This document shows, piece after piece, positions 6,689 through 13,919 of a stretch of DNA of 32,140 bases (position 1 is its first letter; each line of letters begins with the position of its first letter). A program made the position numbers and the translations under genes. Source of the stretch: a virus; IMG/VR virus record IMGVR_UViG_3300032086_002730, positions 1 through 32,140 of that record; one strand, 5' to 3'. The notes below the pieces were generated by a model. It searched no databases, had not been told where the DNA came from, and worked only from the letters and a program-made list of their open reading frames with translations.

Positions 6689-8371
6689 TCAGAAAGGACA
6701 GTCATCTTCCTCCAAGTGAACAAACTCAGGCTTTTCAGTGAGTTTGTAGTCGGTAATCCTGTGGTACTTCCCGTCCGGCTTCACCTTGATTTCTGTCGGT
6801 ACGCAAAGGCAACCTTTCTCAGCAAGTTCGACGCCTTCAAAGATGGTGATTGGTGGCTCATTCCTGCTTCGTGCCATCCACCACCTCACTGCCTTCTGCC
6901 TCGGAAAACCTGCATGTGCAAGACATATCCATTCGTTGAATCTGCGCGTAGACAGGTTGCCATCTCGCGACTCGTCATCAAGAGGCTCAACCGTGTACTG
7001 AACACGCATGGACTGTTCTTTGTCCTCATCTTTAGGAGTGTGAATGAAGTAATCAACGTCAACGACTTCATACCATTTCGGTTCGTTGCCTGCCTGCATG
7101 ATCTGAGCAAGACCGTCTGCTTTTTTATCGACGTTAGACTCAAACTCAAACCGGAATCCACATTCGCAGTATCGTGTTCCGCTGGCAACTACAGCCTGAC
7201 AAGCTGGACACTCTTTGGTCGGTGCTTCGCCTGGTTCGCCTGAAGATCCACGCACCGAACCGATCCCGAACTCAGGATCGTCTATCGCACCGTGCCTCCG
7301 CGTGTTGCCACCAAAGTCTAAGACGAGGCACTCTGTCTTTCCTTCGGCTAGTCTTAGCCCTCTTCCTACCATCTGAGCAAACAAGCCGGGGCTGAGTGTC
7401 GCGCGGCAGAGAGCAATCAGATCGGTTCTCGGAGCATCAAAGCCAGTCGTCAGCACTGAGCAGTTGACAAGCCATCTAAGAGCACCTGTCTTGAAGTTCT
7501 CAAGGCTTGTCTCACGCAGAATCGGGAGAGTGTCACCCGTCACAACAGCAGTACGCTCACCAGTCTTCTGCTCGATGATTTCAGCCAGGTCTTCTGCATG
7601 CTTAACGCTGGTTGTGAAGCACAAGCACTTCTTGCGATCCTCCGCGTTGGCAACAGAAATGATCTCATCGGCATTTGCCTCGACGGTCGCCTCAAAGGTG
7701 CTCGCAAGCTCCGAGAGGTTGAAGTCCCATCCAGATCGACGCACGCTGCTTGTATCGACGGTAGAGACGCTTGCAGTCCTGACAGGACAAATGTATCCAC
7801 CATCGAGCATACGCTTTACAGTGACCTCGTAGGCAGTCCCGTCGAACATCTGATCTGGTCCGACGATGGGTCCACAATCGAGTCTGAACGGGGTCGCAGT
7901 CAATCCTAGTGTCCTTGTCTTAGGGTTGTAGGTCTTGAGATCAGCAAGGAACCTCGCATACTGAGTATTCTCGTTTGAAGAGACTTGATGAGCCTCGTCG
8001 ATGATAGTCAATTGCCTTGCCCCAAAGATGTCTGCATGACCTGACAGTGACTGAATGGTCCCAAAGATGATGTCTTTGTCAGTTTGCTTTCTTCCAAGTC
8101 CCGCACAATAGATACCTGCATCGACATCAGGACAGAAACGATTGAGAGCAGCAAGGTTTTGCTGGACAAGTTCCTTTTGCCTGCATATCACCAACCCCCG
8201 ATATCCGACTGCAACGAGTCCCTTGCAGATGTCAGCAATGATGACTGACTTGCCAGCAGCAGTCGGAAGGATGAGGACAGGGTTGCCTTCAGATTTTCGT
8301 ACATAGTTCCAAAAGCCGTTGACTGCATCTTGTTGGTATTCACGCAGGGTATATTCGTATGTTGGTTTCAT
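6689..8371 (-). CDS. DEAD/DEAH-box superfamily II helicase with zinc ribbon
   Basis: This 560-residue phage helicase resembles the RAD25/type III restriction R-subunit group. Visible motifs are Walker A (PTAAGKS, residues 36-42), DEAH (125-128), TATP (158-161), TTGFD (308-312) and QMVGRGLR (333-340). A CxxC...CxC cluster at 388-404 (CPACQ...YCECG) is a likely zinc ribbon, followed by a C-terminal domain of unknown fold. AAGGA precedes the ATG at 8371. It neighbours genes for a DUF669 protein and a RecA-fold ATPase, a common phage replication/recombination set in which this enzyme would unwind DNA for replication or annealing. Confidence 0.88.
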   Translation of the reverse strand: MKPTYEYTLREYQQDAVNGFWNYVRKSEGNPVLILPTAAGKSVIIADICKGLVAVGYRGLVICRQKELVQQNLAALNRFCPDVDAGIYCAGLGRKQTDKDIIFGTIQSLSGHADIFGARQLTIIDEAHQVSSNENTQYARFLADLKTYNPKTRTLGLTATPFRLDCGPIVGPDQMFDGTAYEVTVKRMLDGGYICPVRTASVSTVDTSSVRRSGWDFNLSELASTFEATVEANADEIISVANAEDRKKCLCFTTSVKHAEDLAEIIEQKTGERTAVVTGDTLPILRETSLENFKTGALRWLVNCSVLTTGFDAPRTDLIALCRATLSPGLFAQMVGRGLRLAEGKTECLVLDFGGNTRRHGAIDDPEFGIGSVRGSSGEPGEAPTKECPACQAVVASGTRYCECGFRFEFESNVDKKADGLAQIMQAGNEPKWYEVVDVDYFIHTPKDEDKEQSMRVQYTVEPLDDESRDGNLSTRRFNEWICLAHAGFPRQKAVRWWMARSRNEPPITIFEGVELAEKGCLCVPTEIKVKPDGKYHRITDYKLTEKPEFVHLEEDDCPF

Positions 8372-8386
8372 TATTCTTCCTTGTGG

Positions 8387-9742
8387 TTAATTGTTTTGAT
8401 CATGTATTTCGAGTAGTCGTTCAGCAACAACTTGTGCAACTTGAGGAACAATGGCGTTGCCTAGGCATCTAAGTCTGTGTGCTCGATTCGGAATTCCACT
8501 AGCTACTCTTGGTGTCCCATCCTCCCACTGACCGCGTTTCCACATCTGCGGGAATTGTGATGGTGTATTGCATGACAACTTCCGCAAAGCGTCTGCAAGT
8601 TTCCAAGAGAGTTGTCTTTTATGTTGTGATTGCAATGGTGTACATGCAGATTCGATTCGCTTCCACAGTTCTCGCAAAGTCCTTTCTTTTGCTTCCTTGC
8701 TTGCCATCTCCACCCATCGTTGGTTTTCTGTCTCCGAGAATTCGCACATGATAGAGAGCAGAACCTGCGTTTCTGAAACACTGTCAAGTCTTCTAGCCGC
8801 GTCCCGTATCTCTTCCTCATCATAAATTCCCCGCACCACTCGCAAGATTTCTCCTGCTCTTTCTTTCTCTTCATTTGTCAGACCTTCGTCCAATTCTCTG
8901 GAAATCCCATTTATTGTTCCACCCACACTGGGTTCAGTTGCCCACTTTGTTCGTTGGTTCTCACCGCTTCGTCTAGATTCCCGCGATATTCTGGACTTCC
9001 CGCGTAGCGTTTCTTGCTCGCACCCTTTGCATTGCTTGTCGTCGGAGTCGGCCAGAGTGCCGCAATCTGCACTGCTTGCGTCAGTCCCTTCTGGCAAAGT
9101 CTCCCAGTCTCCTTGTCGTAAAGTCGCTGGTTTGAATGCGTTGGCTGATTTCCGTTTTTGTCTACCAGTCGTTCCGTTTTGATCCCCGGTTCCTGCGCTG
9201 AGGGAGTCGGCCACGCATCCAATGATAAACACTCGGTCGCGTCTGTGCGGCGCACCCACGGAGGCCGCTGATACAACTTCCCACTCCGCATCGTACCCAT
9301 GCGAGGCAAGCGTTCCGAGTACCTGATCCATCCCTCTAGTAAAGAGCGCTGCCACGTTCTCAAGGACAACGTATTTTGGTCCCACCAAGCGAACGATTCG
9401 CATGAACTCATAGAAGAGTCCTGATCTTTCGCCATCTAACCCTGCTCCCTTACCTGCGTAACTAATGTCTTGACATGGAAAACCACCGATCAGCACATCC
9501 ACCCGCTCAGTCGTTTCGTTCGGCCAGGTGCAAACATCATCGTGACGCTGCACATCAGGCCAATGCTTTTCAAGCACCTTTGTTGCGTATGGATCGCACT
9601 CGACTTGCCACCGTGTTTCAAAACGACCCGTTGCTTCAAACCCAAGTTCAAAACCGCCGATGCCACTAAAAAGACTGCCGACAGCAAGAGTACCCGCATC
9701 AGGAATCGAACCTGACTGGTCAGGGAATGTTGAACTTTCCAC
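8387..9742 (-). CDS. DNA (cytosine-5) methyltransferase
   Basis: Numbered from the GTG at 9742 (451 residues), motif I is SLFSGIGGFELG (~24-34). Motif IV is GGFPCQDIS with catalytic C90. Motif VI is ENV (128-130) and motif VIII is GAPHRRDRVFI (~163-173). The motif X region is LGNAIVPQVAQ near the C-terminus. The start is uncertain: the GTG has AAGGGA 9 nt upstream; an ATG at 9787 has no ribosome site; a TTG at 9901 lies upstream of an intrinsic terminator. The protein is longer than the ~330-420 usual for the family because ~125 residues (290-413) are encoded where the HNH gene lies in another frame. It likely methylates phage DNA against host restriction. Target sequence unknown. Confidence 0.88.
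   Translation of the reverse strand: MESSTFPDQSGSIPDAGTLAVGSLFSGIGGFELGFEATGRFETRWQVECDPYATKVLEKHWPDVQRHDDVCTWPNETTERVDVLIGGFPCQDISYAGKGAGLDGERSGLFYEFMRIVRLVGPKYVVLENVAALFTRGMDQVLGTLASHGYDAEWEVVSAASVGAPHRRDRVFIIGCVADSLSAGTGDQNGTTGRQKRKSANAFKPATLRQGDWETLPEGTDASSADCGTLADSDDKQCKGCEQETLRGKSRISRESRRSGENQRTKWATEPSVGGTINGISRELDEGLTNEEKERAGEILRVVRGIYDEEEIRDAARRLDSVSETQVLLSIMCEFSETENQRWVEMASKEAKERTLRELWKRIESACTPLQSQHKRQLSWKLADALRKLSCNTPSQFPQMWKRGQWEDGTPRVASGIPNRAHRLRCLGNAIVPQVAQVVAERLLEIHDQNN
8503..8874 (-). CDS. HNH endonuclease nested in the methyltransferase gene
   Basis: The 123-residue frame lies wholly inside the methyltransferase gene, same strand, different frame. It carries a first Cys pair set (C11, C14, C39, C43: CEWCGEF...RRFCSLSC) and then a typical zinc-bound HNH core (CENCGSESNLHVHHCNHN followed by NLQTLCGSCHAIHHH), with paired HH at 79-80 and CxxCH at 97-101. 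GAAGG lies 8 nt before its ATG, so it can be translated independently. The motif density makes chance unlikely. HNH genes of this type are common phage homing or nicking enzymes. Here the host gene stays open across the insertion. Confidence 0.75.
   Translation of the reverse strand: MKRKKEQEKSCEWCGEFMMRKRYGTRLEDLTVFQKRRFCSLSCANSRRQKTNDGWRWQARKQKKGLCENCGSESNLHVHHCNHNIKDNSLGNLQTLCGSCHAIHHHNSRRCGNAVSGRMGHQE
8911..9435 (-). CDS. WPTP-type phage protein nested in the methyltransferase gene
   Basis: The 174-residue frame inside the methyltransferase gene uses the same alternative frame as the downstream HNH gene. It has its own ribosome site (GGGAG and AGGG just before the ATG at 9435). It contains SLRTWQRSLLEGW, YSERLPRMGTMRSGKLYQRPP, two WPTP motifs and a terminal GQLNPVWVEQ. 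From memory, phage proteins with this motif series occur with C5 methyltransferase genes and normally end ...NPxWVExLMGFPxxWT. Here a TAA replaces the expected Leu codon, and MGFPENWTKV follows in frame after the stop. It is therefore probably shortened by ~11 residues, or ends there naturally. Function unknown. Confidence 0.6.
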   Translation of the reverse strand: MAKDQDSSMSSCESFAWWDQNTLSLRTWQRSLLEGWIRYSERLPRMGTMRSGKLYQRPPWVRRTDATECLSLDAWPTPSAQEPGIKTERLVDKNGNQPTHSNQRLYDKETGRLCQKGLTQAVQIAALWPTPTTSNAKGASKKRYAGSPEYRGNLDEAVRTNEQSGQLNPVWVEQ

Positions 9743-9795
9743 GGTATCAGTTCCCTTTCTTTTGTGTGATGACCAGTGACCACTCATGCGAGCAT

Positions 9796-9823
9796 AAAAA
9801 AAGAGCACATCAACGCCGTGCTC
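9796..9823 (-). terminator. Intrinsic terminator before methyltransferase gene
   Basis: On the minus strand GAGCAC (9823-9818) and GTGCTC (9808-9803) pair around a 9-nt loop and are followed by seven T (9802-9796). It ends transcripts arriving from the ATPase/DUF669 genes and argues that methyltransferase translation starts downstream, at 9787 or 9742. Confidence 0.8.
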
Positions 9824-9890
9824 AAAGCGACCACCCTCGCGAGATGGGTGGATTTTCTGCACACGCTCCTGCTGAACGTCAGCAGAAGTT

Positions 9891-10364
9891 TTAAAATGCA
9901 ACTGGACCCGTAGGCTCAGTCACAGCAGACTCGACAGTGGTCGTCTGGGTCTTTGAGACAGGGTAGTAGCGTTTAACATCAACACCGACTCCGTATCCTG
10001 TGTCAGGAGTGTTCTTGATGTCTGCAATCACAACCTTCTGATGGATCTCAGAAGTGTCGGTAATCTTCGTGATTCCGCAACACTCAAGCAAATTTCTAAA
10101 CTGCTGATGGCCGATCTCAACTGCCTTCGGATTCGCGTTGACGACGTTGAAATTTTGAAAGATCACGCGGTTCTGAAACTCGCCGGAAACAATTTGAAAC
10201 TTGACGCGAATGTACTGACCAAGCTTAGGATCGTTTGCTTCCTTGGCTTTTTTGGTCAGCATCAAATCAGTCTCAGTGACGACCATCGTGTACCTACCGG
10301 CAGGGATCTGCTGGTACTCATCTGCTGCTTCTACTTGGTTGTTATCAAAACTAAATTCTGCCAT
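9891..10364 (-). CDS. DUF669-family phage protein
   Basis: This 157-residue protein has the DUF669 pattern: an N-terminal IPAGRYTMVVTE strand, then YIRVKFQIVSGEFQNRVIF, then FNVVNANPKAVEIGHQQFRNLL, and a GYGVGVDVKRYYPV strand near the end. DUF669 proteins are frequent partners of phage RecA-like ATPases and helicases and are thought to bind DNA or act as single-strand-binding partners. The gene lies 4 nt after the RecA-fold ATPase gene and is followed by a strong terminator. A direct DNA-binding role is inferred from family and context. Confidence 0.8.
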   Translation of the reverse strand: MAEFSFDNNQVEAADEYQQIPAGRYTMVVTETDLMLTKKAKEANDPKLGQYIRVKFQIVSGEFQNRVIFQNFNVVNANPKAVEIGHQQFRNLLECCGITKITDTSEIHQKVVIADIKNTPDTGYGVGVDVKRYYPVSKTQTTTVESAVTEPTGPVAF

Positions 10365-10368
10365 GTTA

Positions 10369-11085
10369 CTACTTTGTAGTTGAGGTTAAAAAACAGTCCA
10401 CTGGATCATTCATGTCAATCTTGTCTGCAAGCGTGATCCTTCGTTTGCTGACATAACTCGGATGAGAATCCGACTTCAAAATTCTTCTACCCGAAGTTGT
10501 CGCTATTCCACGCTCGCGACCAAACCCTTCGTCTTTGCTACTGACGAAAGTTTCGATCTCAGCGTGTAGCACCTCGTCTGCCCACTCAAGCAAACGCCCA
10601 CAGGCTTTCTTGCTTAACTTTGGCTGAACGCGATCCCACGATGCACCTGACACAGACTCGACTTTTTTTGTCTCTTCATGTGCAATCAGAATCACAGTTT
10701 TTCCATTTTCGATGCACAAGTCAAGTTGCTCGAATAACTTTCCAATCCTTCTTGCAACCTCGACAGTGCCTTTTCCAAAGTCTTGTTGAAAGCCTTCAGC
10801 ATGCAAAGCATCTTCGACAAATTTTTCAAACCAATCAATCGAGTCGATGATAATTGTCTTGAACTCCGAAGTAGACGCTTCGTTTGCAGCTTGCAAAACT
10901 TCCAACGCGCTGTCAACAGACAGTCTTGCTACGTCAATGTCGCCTGAGCCATCTTCGGTCGCAATGACGAGTGCGTCAGGGAAACGCGAGGCCCAGGTTG
11001 TCTTGCCGACGCCGTGAGATCCGTAGACACAAATGCGTCTTGGCTTGGCAACCTTACCTCTTTTTACTTTCTCAAGTAGGCTCAT
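10369..11085 (-). CDS. RecA-fold phage ATPase (AAA_24 / Sak4-like)
   Basis: The 238-residue ATPase has Walker A GSHGVGKTT (residues 22-30), Walker B KTIIIDSIDW (D81) and a sensor-like VILIAHEE (~131-138). The overall pattern (ICVYGSHGVGKTTWASRFPDALVI) is that of the AAA_24 family, which includes Sak4-type phage recombinases. The start has AGGAG upstream and overlaps the preceding gene by 14 bp. With the DUF669 protein and helicase it forms a single-strand annealing or replication-loading set. Sak4 activity itself is inferred, not shown. Confidence 0.78.
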   Translation of the reverse strand: MSLLEKVKRGKVAKPRRICVYGSHGVGKTTWASRFPDALVIATEDGSGDIDVARLSVDSALEVLQAANEASTSEFKTIIIDSIDWFEKFVEDALHAEGFQQDFGKGTVEVARRIGKLFEQLDLCIENGKTVILIAHEETKKVESVSGASWDRVQPKLSKKACGRLLEWADEVLHAEIETFVSSKDEGFGRERGIATTSGRRILKSDSHPSYVSKRRITLADKIDMNDPVDCFLTSTTK

Positions 11086-11473
11086 TTTCTCTTCTTCTCC
11101 TTGCTTTCAGTGACCTCTCGGCCAGTTCTTGTGGTGTAAAGATTTCGTAAACTCCGCGGGCCTCCATCAGGCTGTACCCGTTTCCATCGTCGCAAATAAT
11201 GATCAAGTCGATTGATATCTTCTCGTCGCACATTTCTACGTCTGCGCGAGAAAACACTGGCAGCAGGTCGTGCTTATCGAGCCCCTTGGTATTTACAAAC
11301 GGACTCAAGTAGTCAGTCCTAAAGTGATTTGATATCAACCCTGCGGCTCGACGCAGATTGAATGCACGACTTTTGTCGTTGCAATCGTCTGCTGCTTCCC
11401 TGAGCCAAACAACAAATTGGAAGCATGTTTCGCAAGTCAGCGAGACATTTAAATAGTTGCTTTTTCCCTCCAT
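11072..11473 (-). CDS. Hypothetical protein at head of ATPase operon
   Basis: The start at 11473 (133 residues) is chosen because AAGGA lies 10 nt before the ATG and a promoter sits just upstream; an in-frame start at 11545 would run into the divergent gene. The N-terminal part contains SLTCETCFQFVVWLREAADDC and a helix-rich AFNLRRAAGLISNHFR segment. The middle has a strand pair (IDLIIICDDGNGYSL), and the tail is Arg-rich. Not a family I recognise. Its position at the head of the replication operon suggests an accessory or regulatory role. Confidence 0.6.
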   Translation of the reverse strand: MEGKSNYLNVSLTCETCFQFVVWLREAADDCNDKSRAFNLRRAAGLISNHFRTDYLSPFVNTKGLDKHDLLPVFSRADVEMCDEKISIDLIIICDDGNGYSLMEARGVYEIFTPQELAERSLKARRRRENEPT

Positions 11474-11485
11474 TTTTGCTATATC
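11457..11485 (+). promoter_or_regulatory. Candidate promoter for RusA-like/MPP island
   Basis: TTGCTT (11457-11462), a 17-nt spacer and TATATC (11480-11485) precede the plus-strand gene at 11534 by a ~40-nt leader. Moderate match. It overlaps the start of the divergent gene. Confidence 0.45.
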
Positions 11486-11502
11486 CTTGCTGCTGCTTTC
11501 CG

Positions 11503-11532
11503 ATTCTAATCGCGTTTTGAGATCAAGGTCAA
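11503..11532 (-). promoter_or_regulatory. Candidate promoter for the minus-strand replication operon
   Basis: On the minus strand TTGACC (11532-11527), an 18-nt spacer and TAGAAT (11508-11503) lead into AAGGA and the ATG at 11473. It faces away from the plus-strand promoter, and its -35 box abuts the start of the plus-strand gene. Confidence 0.55.
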
Positions 11533-11533
11533 G

Positions 11534-11992
11534 ATGGCATTTCAAGATTTTTCGATCTCGGTGAATGACAAGCTCTTTACGCTAACTCTGCAAAAAGAGT
11601 TAAAAAACGGCAACACTGGACGCACAAAGCACTTTTCTGCAGCACATCGTGAAAAGCAGCAATGGCTTGCTGCCATCCCGCAGGGGCGTGTTGTAACGGC
11701 CCAAGGCATCGAGATGACCCTTGGGCAGTTCTATCATGAGGTGCTTTTAGAGGACGTTCTAGCCCAGCCTGTTGGGTTGGTTATTGAAAGAGTGCTCGGC
11801 AAACGCCAGCGTCTTTGGGATCACGATTCTACTTTGCGTGGAGCCAAGGAACTTGTTGATTCTCTGGTGACCTATGGCATTTTGCAAGACGACAACGCAA
11901 AGCACGTTGCATGGTGTCTCGGAGTTCAAGATGCAGACGACAAGGAGAACGGACCCTACGTCCGAATACACTTTTTTGAAAGCCAAGGATGA
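11534..11992 (+). CDS. RusA-like Holliday-junction resolvase (putative)
   Basis: The 152-residue protein has the RusA layout in its second half: WDHDSTLRGAKELVDSL, then VTYGILQDDNAKHV. That is an acidic pair (D96/D98), a helix with Lys and Asp (K105, D109) and a DD pair (D119-D120), matching the catalytic aspartates of RusA enzymes. The N-terminal half is less typical. AAGG lies 5 nt before the ATG. The stop overlaps the phosphoesterase start as ATGA. The expected role is resolving branched replication or recombination intermediates before packaging. Assignment rests on motif spacing. Confidence 0.55.
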   Translation: MAFQDFSISVNDKLFTLTLQKELKNGNTGRTKHFSAAHREKQQWLAAIPQGRVVTAQGIEMTLGQFYHEVLLEDVLAQPVGLVIERVLGKRQRLWDHDSTLRGAKELVDSLVTYGILQDDNAKHVAWCLGVQDADDKENGPYVRIHFFESQG

Positions 11993-12696
11993 GCAAGTCA
12001 AATCGAGTTGGAATAATCGGAGATAGTCACTGTCCGGTGATGCTAAAAGGGTATGCAGAGTGGTGCATGAGCATTTTCGAGCAGTGGCAGGTCAACCGCA
12101 TAATTCACATTGGTGACCTTGCTGATCATCACAGTGCAAGCTTTCACGATTCTGAGATTGGCTTTACTGACATCGTCGGTGAGATGGAAGCTGCAAGGGA
12201 CCAGATACAGCACATGCAGAGCATCTTTGGCAAAGATGTTGAAGTCATGACTGGTAACCATGACGCTAACCTTGCACGAAAAATGAAGGCAGTTGGCCTC
12301 GACCCTTCACTGCTGAGAAAGCAGGCTGAAATATGGGGCATCGATTGGAAGTTCTACCCCAGATATCACAAGTTGCAGATTGACGACTATCAAGTCTTTC
12401 ACGGTGACCAAGGACGCGGAGGCAAGACTCCTGCAATTGCTAAAGCAGAAGCAGACTGGACATCATCAGCCATCGGACATCACCACACTGCTGGAGGTGT
12501 CACCTGGGGATGCAACAACAATTCACGCTACTGGGGCATGTCTGTCGGATGTGGGATCGATCATAAACACGCTGTCATGGCCTACGGTGCATCGTTCGCA
12601 CAGAAACCAATCATCTCATGTGGTGTAGTGATTGACGGTGTACCTTACTTTGAACCGATGCCAAAGAAGAACAAATATGGACGCAGGCTTAGGTAG
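11989..12696 (+). CDS. Calcineurin-like metallophosphoesterase
   Basis: The 235-residue protein carries the full two-metal phosphoesterase set: GDSH (D12, H14), IGDLAD (D43), TGNHD (N90, H91), an FHGD with H138, and GHHH (164-166). The C-terminus is basic (KKNKYGRRLR). There is no signal peptide, so it is cytoplasmic. It is coupled by ATGA to the RusA-like gene and ends 8 bp inside the convergent minus-strand gene. Phage enzymes of this family act on nucleic-acid ends, nucleotides or phosphoproteins. The substrate cannot be read from sequence. Confidence 0.85.
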   Translation: MSKSNRVGIIGDSHCPVMLKGYAEWCMSIFEQWQVNRIIHIGDLADHHSASFHDSEIGFTDIVGEMEAARDQIQHMQSIFGKDVEVMTGNHDANLARKMKAVGLDPSLLRKQAEIWGIDWKFYPRYHKLQIDDYQVFHGDQGRGGKTPAIAKAEADWTSSAIGHHHTAGGVTWGCNNNSRYWGMSVGCGIDHKHAVMAYGASFAQKPIISCGVVIDGVPYFEPMPKKNKYGRRLR

Positions 12697-12964
12697 CTTT
12701 CTTAGCGTTCTCAATTGCCTTGTTGACAAGTTGCTCGGCAACCAGTTTCTTCATTGTCTTTGGAACGAGCTTGAACGCTGGGATGAGGTGCTCTGACTGA
12801 GACATCAAGTGTGCAACGATTGTGTTTTTGTTGTCTTCGCACCACACAATGCCGTATCTGTCCATTTTTGTTGCCATGTCAGAGCATTTGCACTGACTAT
12901 TTGACTGAACAACCCATTTTGGGATCAACAAACCAAGCTCATGTCCTACGCCATTAGATGTCAT
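12689..12964 (-). CDS. Hypothetical small protein at end of tail operon
   Basis: This 91-residue protein has three Cys in its first half (QCKCSDMATKMD, IVWCEDN) and a Lys/Ala-rich C-terminal helix (VPKTMKKLVAEQLVNKAIENAKKAT). GGAAGA precedes the ATG by ~9 nt, and the start overlaps the upstream gene's stop by 11 bp. It converges with the phosphoesterase gene with 8 bp of overlap and no clear terminator between. Not recognised. It ends the contiguous morphogenesis operon. Confidence 0.6.
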   Translation of the reverse strand: MTSNGVGHELGLLIPKWVVQSNSQCKCSDMATKMDRYGIVWCEDNKNTIVAHLMSQSEHLIPAFKLVPKTMKKLVAEQLVNKAIENAKKAT

Positions 12965-13910
12965 TGCAATGTCTTCCTCCGCTTATTGTAAAAGTAAAAA
13001 CATCAGCACTGTTTCCTATGTTTGTCCAAGTTGTGTTGCCTTCACATGCATTCATTTCGTAGTTTGCAACAACGACCCCAAACTGATTGTATAACGCTAT
13101 TCTGTTGCTTCCGTTTGCTAAAACGCTTGGTTTGCCGAATCGCCAGTCGCTACCTGCATCATTGGGAACAACAATGTAGTCTCCCGACATTCCTCCCGAT
13201 GTCCAACTGCTAGATCCGTTTTGATTCCCATCATTATTTCCGCTGAGTGTTTTAACTCCATTCGTGAGTGTCATGTTTGACATGTCGCAACCAGTATAAT
13301 TGCCGTGCCAGTCACAAATATTGAAGTCTTTAACAGTAGTAAACGTCAGTTTTTTGTAGTATTGCAAGTTTGAGGTTGTGCCTGACACAATGCTGTCTGT
13401 TTCGCACAAAGACTCTTGCGTTGGTATAGAGGTACTAGCAGAAAGTGTGCTGGTAAATACTTCTTGTGCTCCTGCATCCCCAAACTCAACACGCATTGTT
13501 GTTGAATTGTTATTGCAAGTAAAATAGACGTTTAACTCCCAAGGAGTCACTTGATTGTCGTTGTATTGGGTTCCATTTACATAGGAATACCAAGCGTTTT
13601 CGTTTAAATAGTCATACGCTCCAATCGGTTGACCTGTGTCCCATCCATCACCAACCACAAAATCTTTGTACTGGTAACAACCTGTTGGCAGTCCTGATGT
13701 TGAAAGTGTCATGTTTGATGCAATCAACTCTGCCGATTGCCAAACGTATGGGCCAGTAGTTGTGTATTGAGTCACTGGGTACAGCAGGCTTGTAACGACT
13801 ATTTGCGATGGTGGGTTGCACCGGCAGCAACTCGCATAGGTAATCGGAGGAATGCCATTACACCCACAAGACGGGCATCGAGCACCCATCCATCTCATTC
13901 CGTTTGTCAT
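12954..13910 (-). CDS. Putative virion/tail protein with Cys-rich N-terminus
   Basis: The 318-residue protein begins with a Cys cluster (CPSCGCNGIPP followed by ASCCRCNPP, seven Cys in residues 12-31). A beta-rich Ser/Thr/Asn body with few charged residues follows, ending in FTFTISGGRHCNDI. More scattered Cys (CYQY, CNNN, CETD, CDWHGNYTGCD) raise the possibility of disulfides or metal binding. AGGA precedes the ATG. It sits near the end of the tail operon, where adhesion or tip proteins are usual. No family recognised; the composition looks like an extracellular structural protein. Confidence 0.6.
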   Translation of the reverse strand: MTNGMRWMGARCPSCGCNGIPPITYASCCRCNPPSQIVVTSLLYPVTQYTTTGPYVWQSAELIASNMTLSTSGLPTGCYQYKDFVVGDGWDTGQPIGAYDYLNENAWYSYVNGTQYNDNQVTPWELNVYFTCNNNSTTMRVEFGDAGAQEVFTSTLSASTSIPTQESLCETDSIVSGTTSNLQYYKKLTFTTVKDFNICDWHGNYTGCDMSNMTLTNGVKTLSGNNDGNQNGSSSWTSGGMSGDYIVVPNDAGSDWRFGKPSVLANGSNRIALYNQFGVVVANYEMNACEGNTTWTNIGNSADVFTFTISGGRHCNDI

Positions 13911-13919
13911 CTGTTCTTC

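Noticed and set aside
7174-7909. Several plus-strand frames opposite the helicase
   Set aside because: They are antisense shadows of a gene with complete helicase motifs.
9691-9790. Possible complete tRNA, including a loop that could read as anticodon UCA
   Set aside because: T-arm and a 3' acceptor-like strand are good, but no complementary 5' acceptor strand or D-arm exists within 100 nt.
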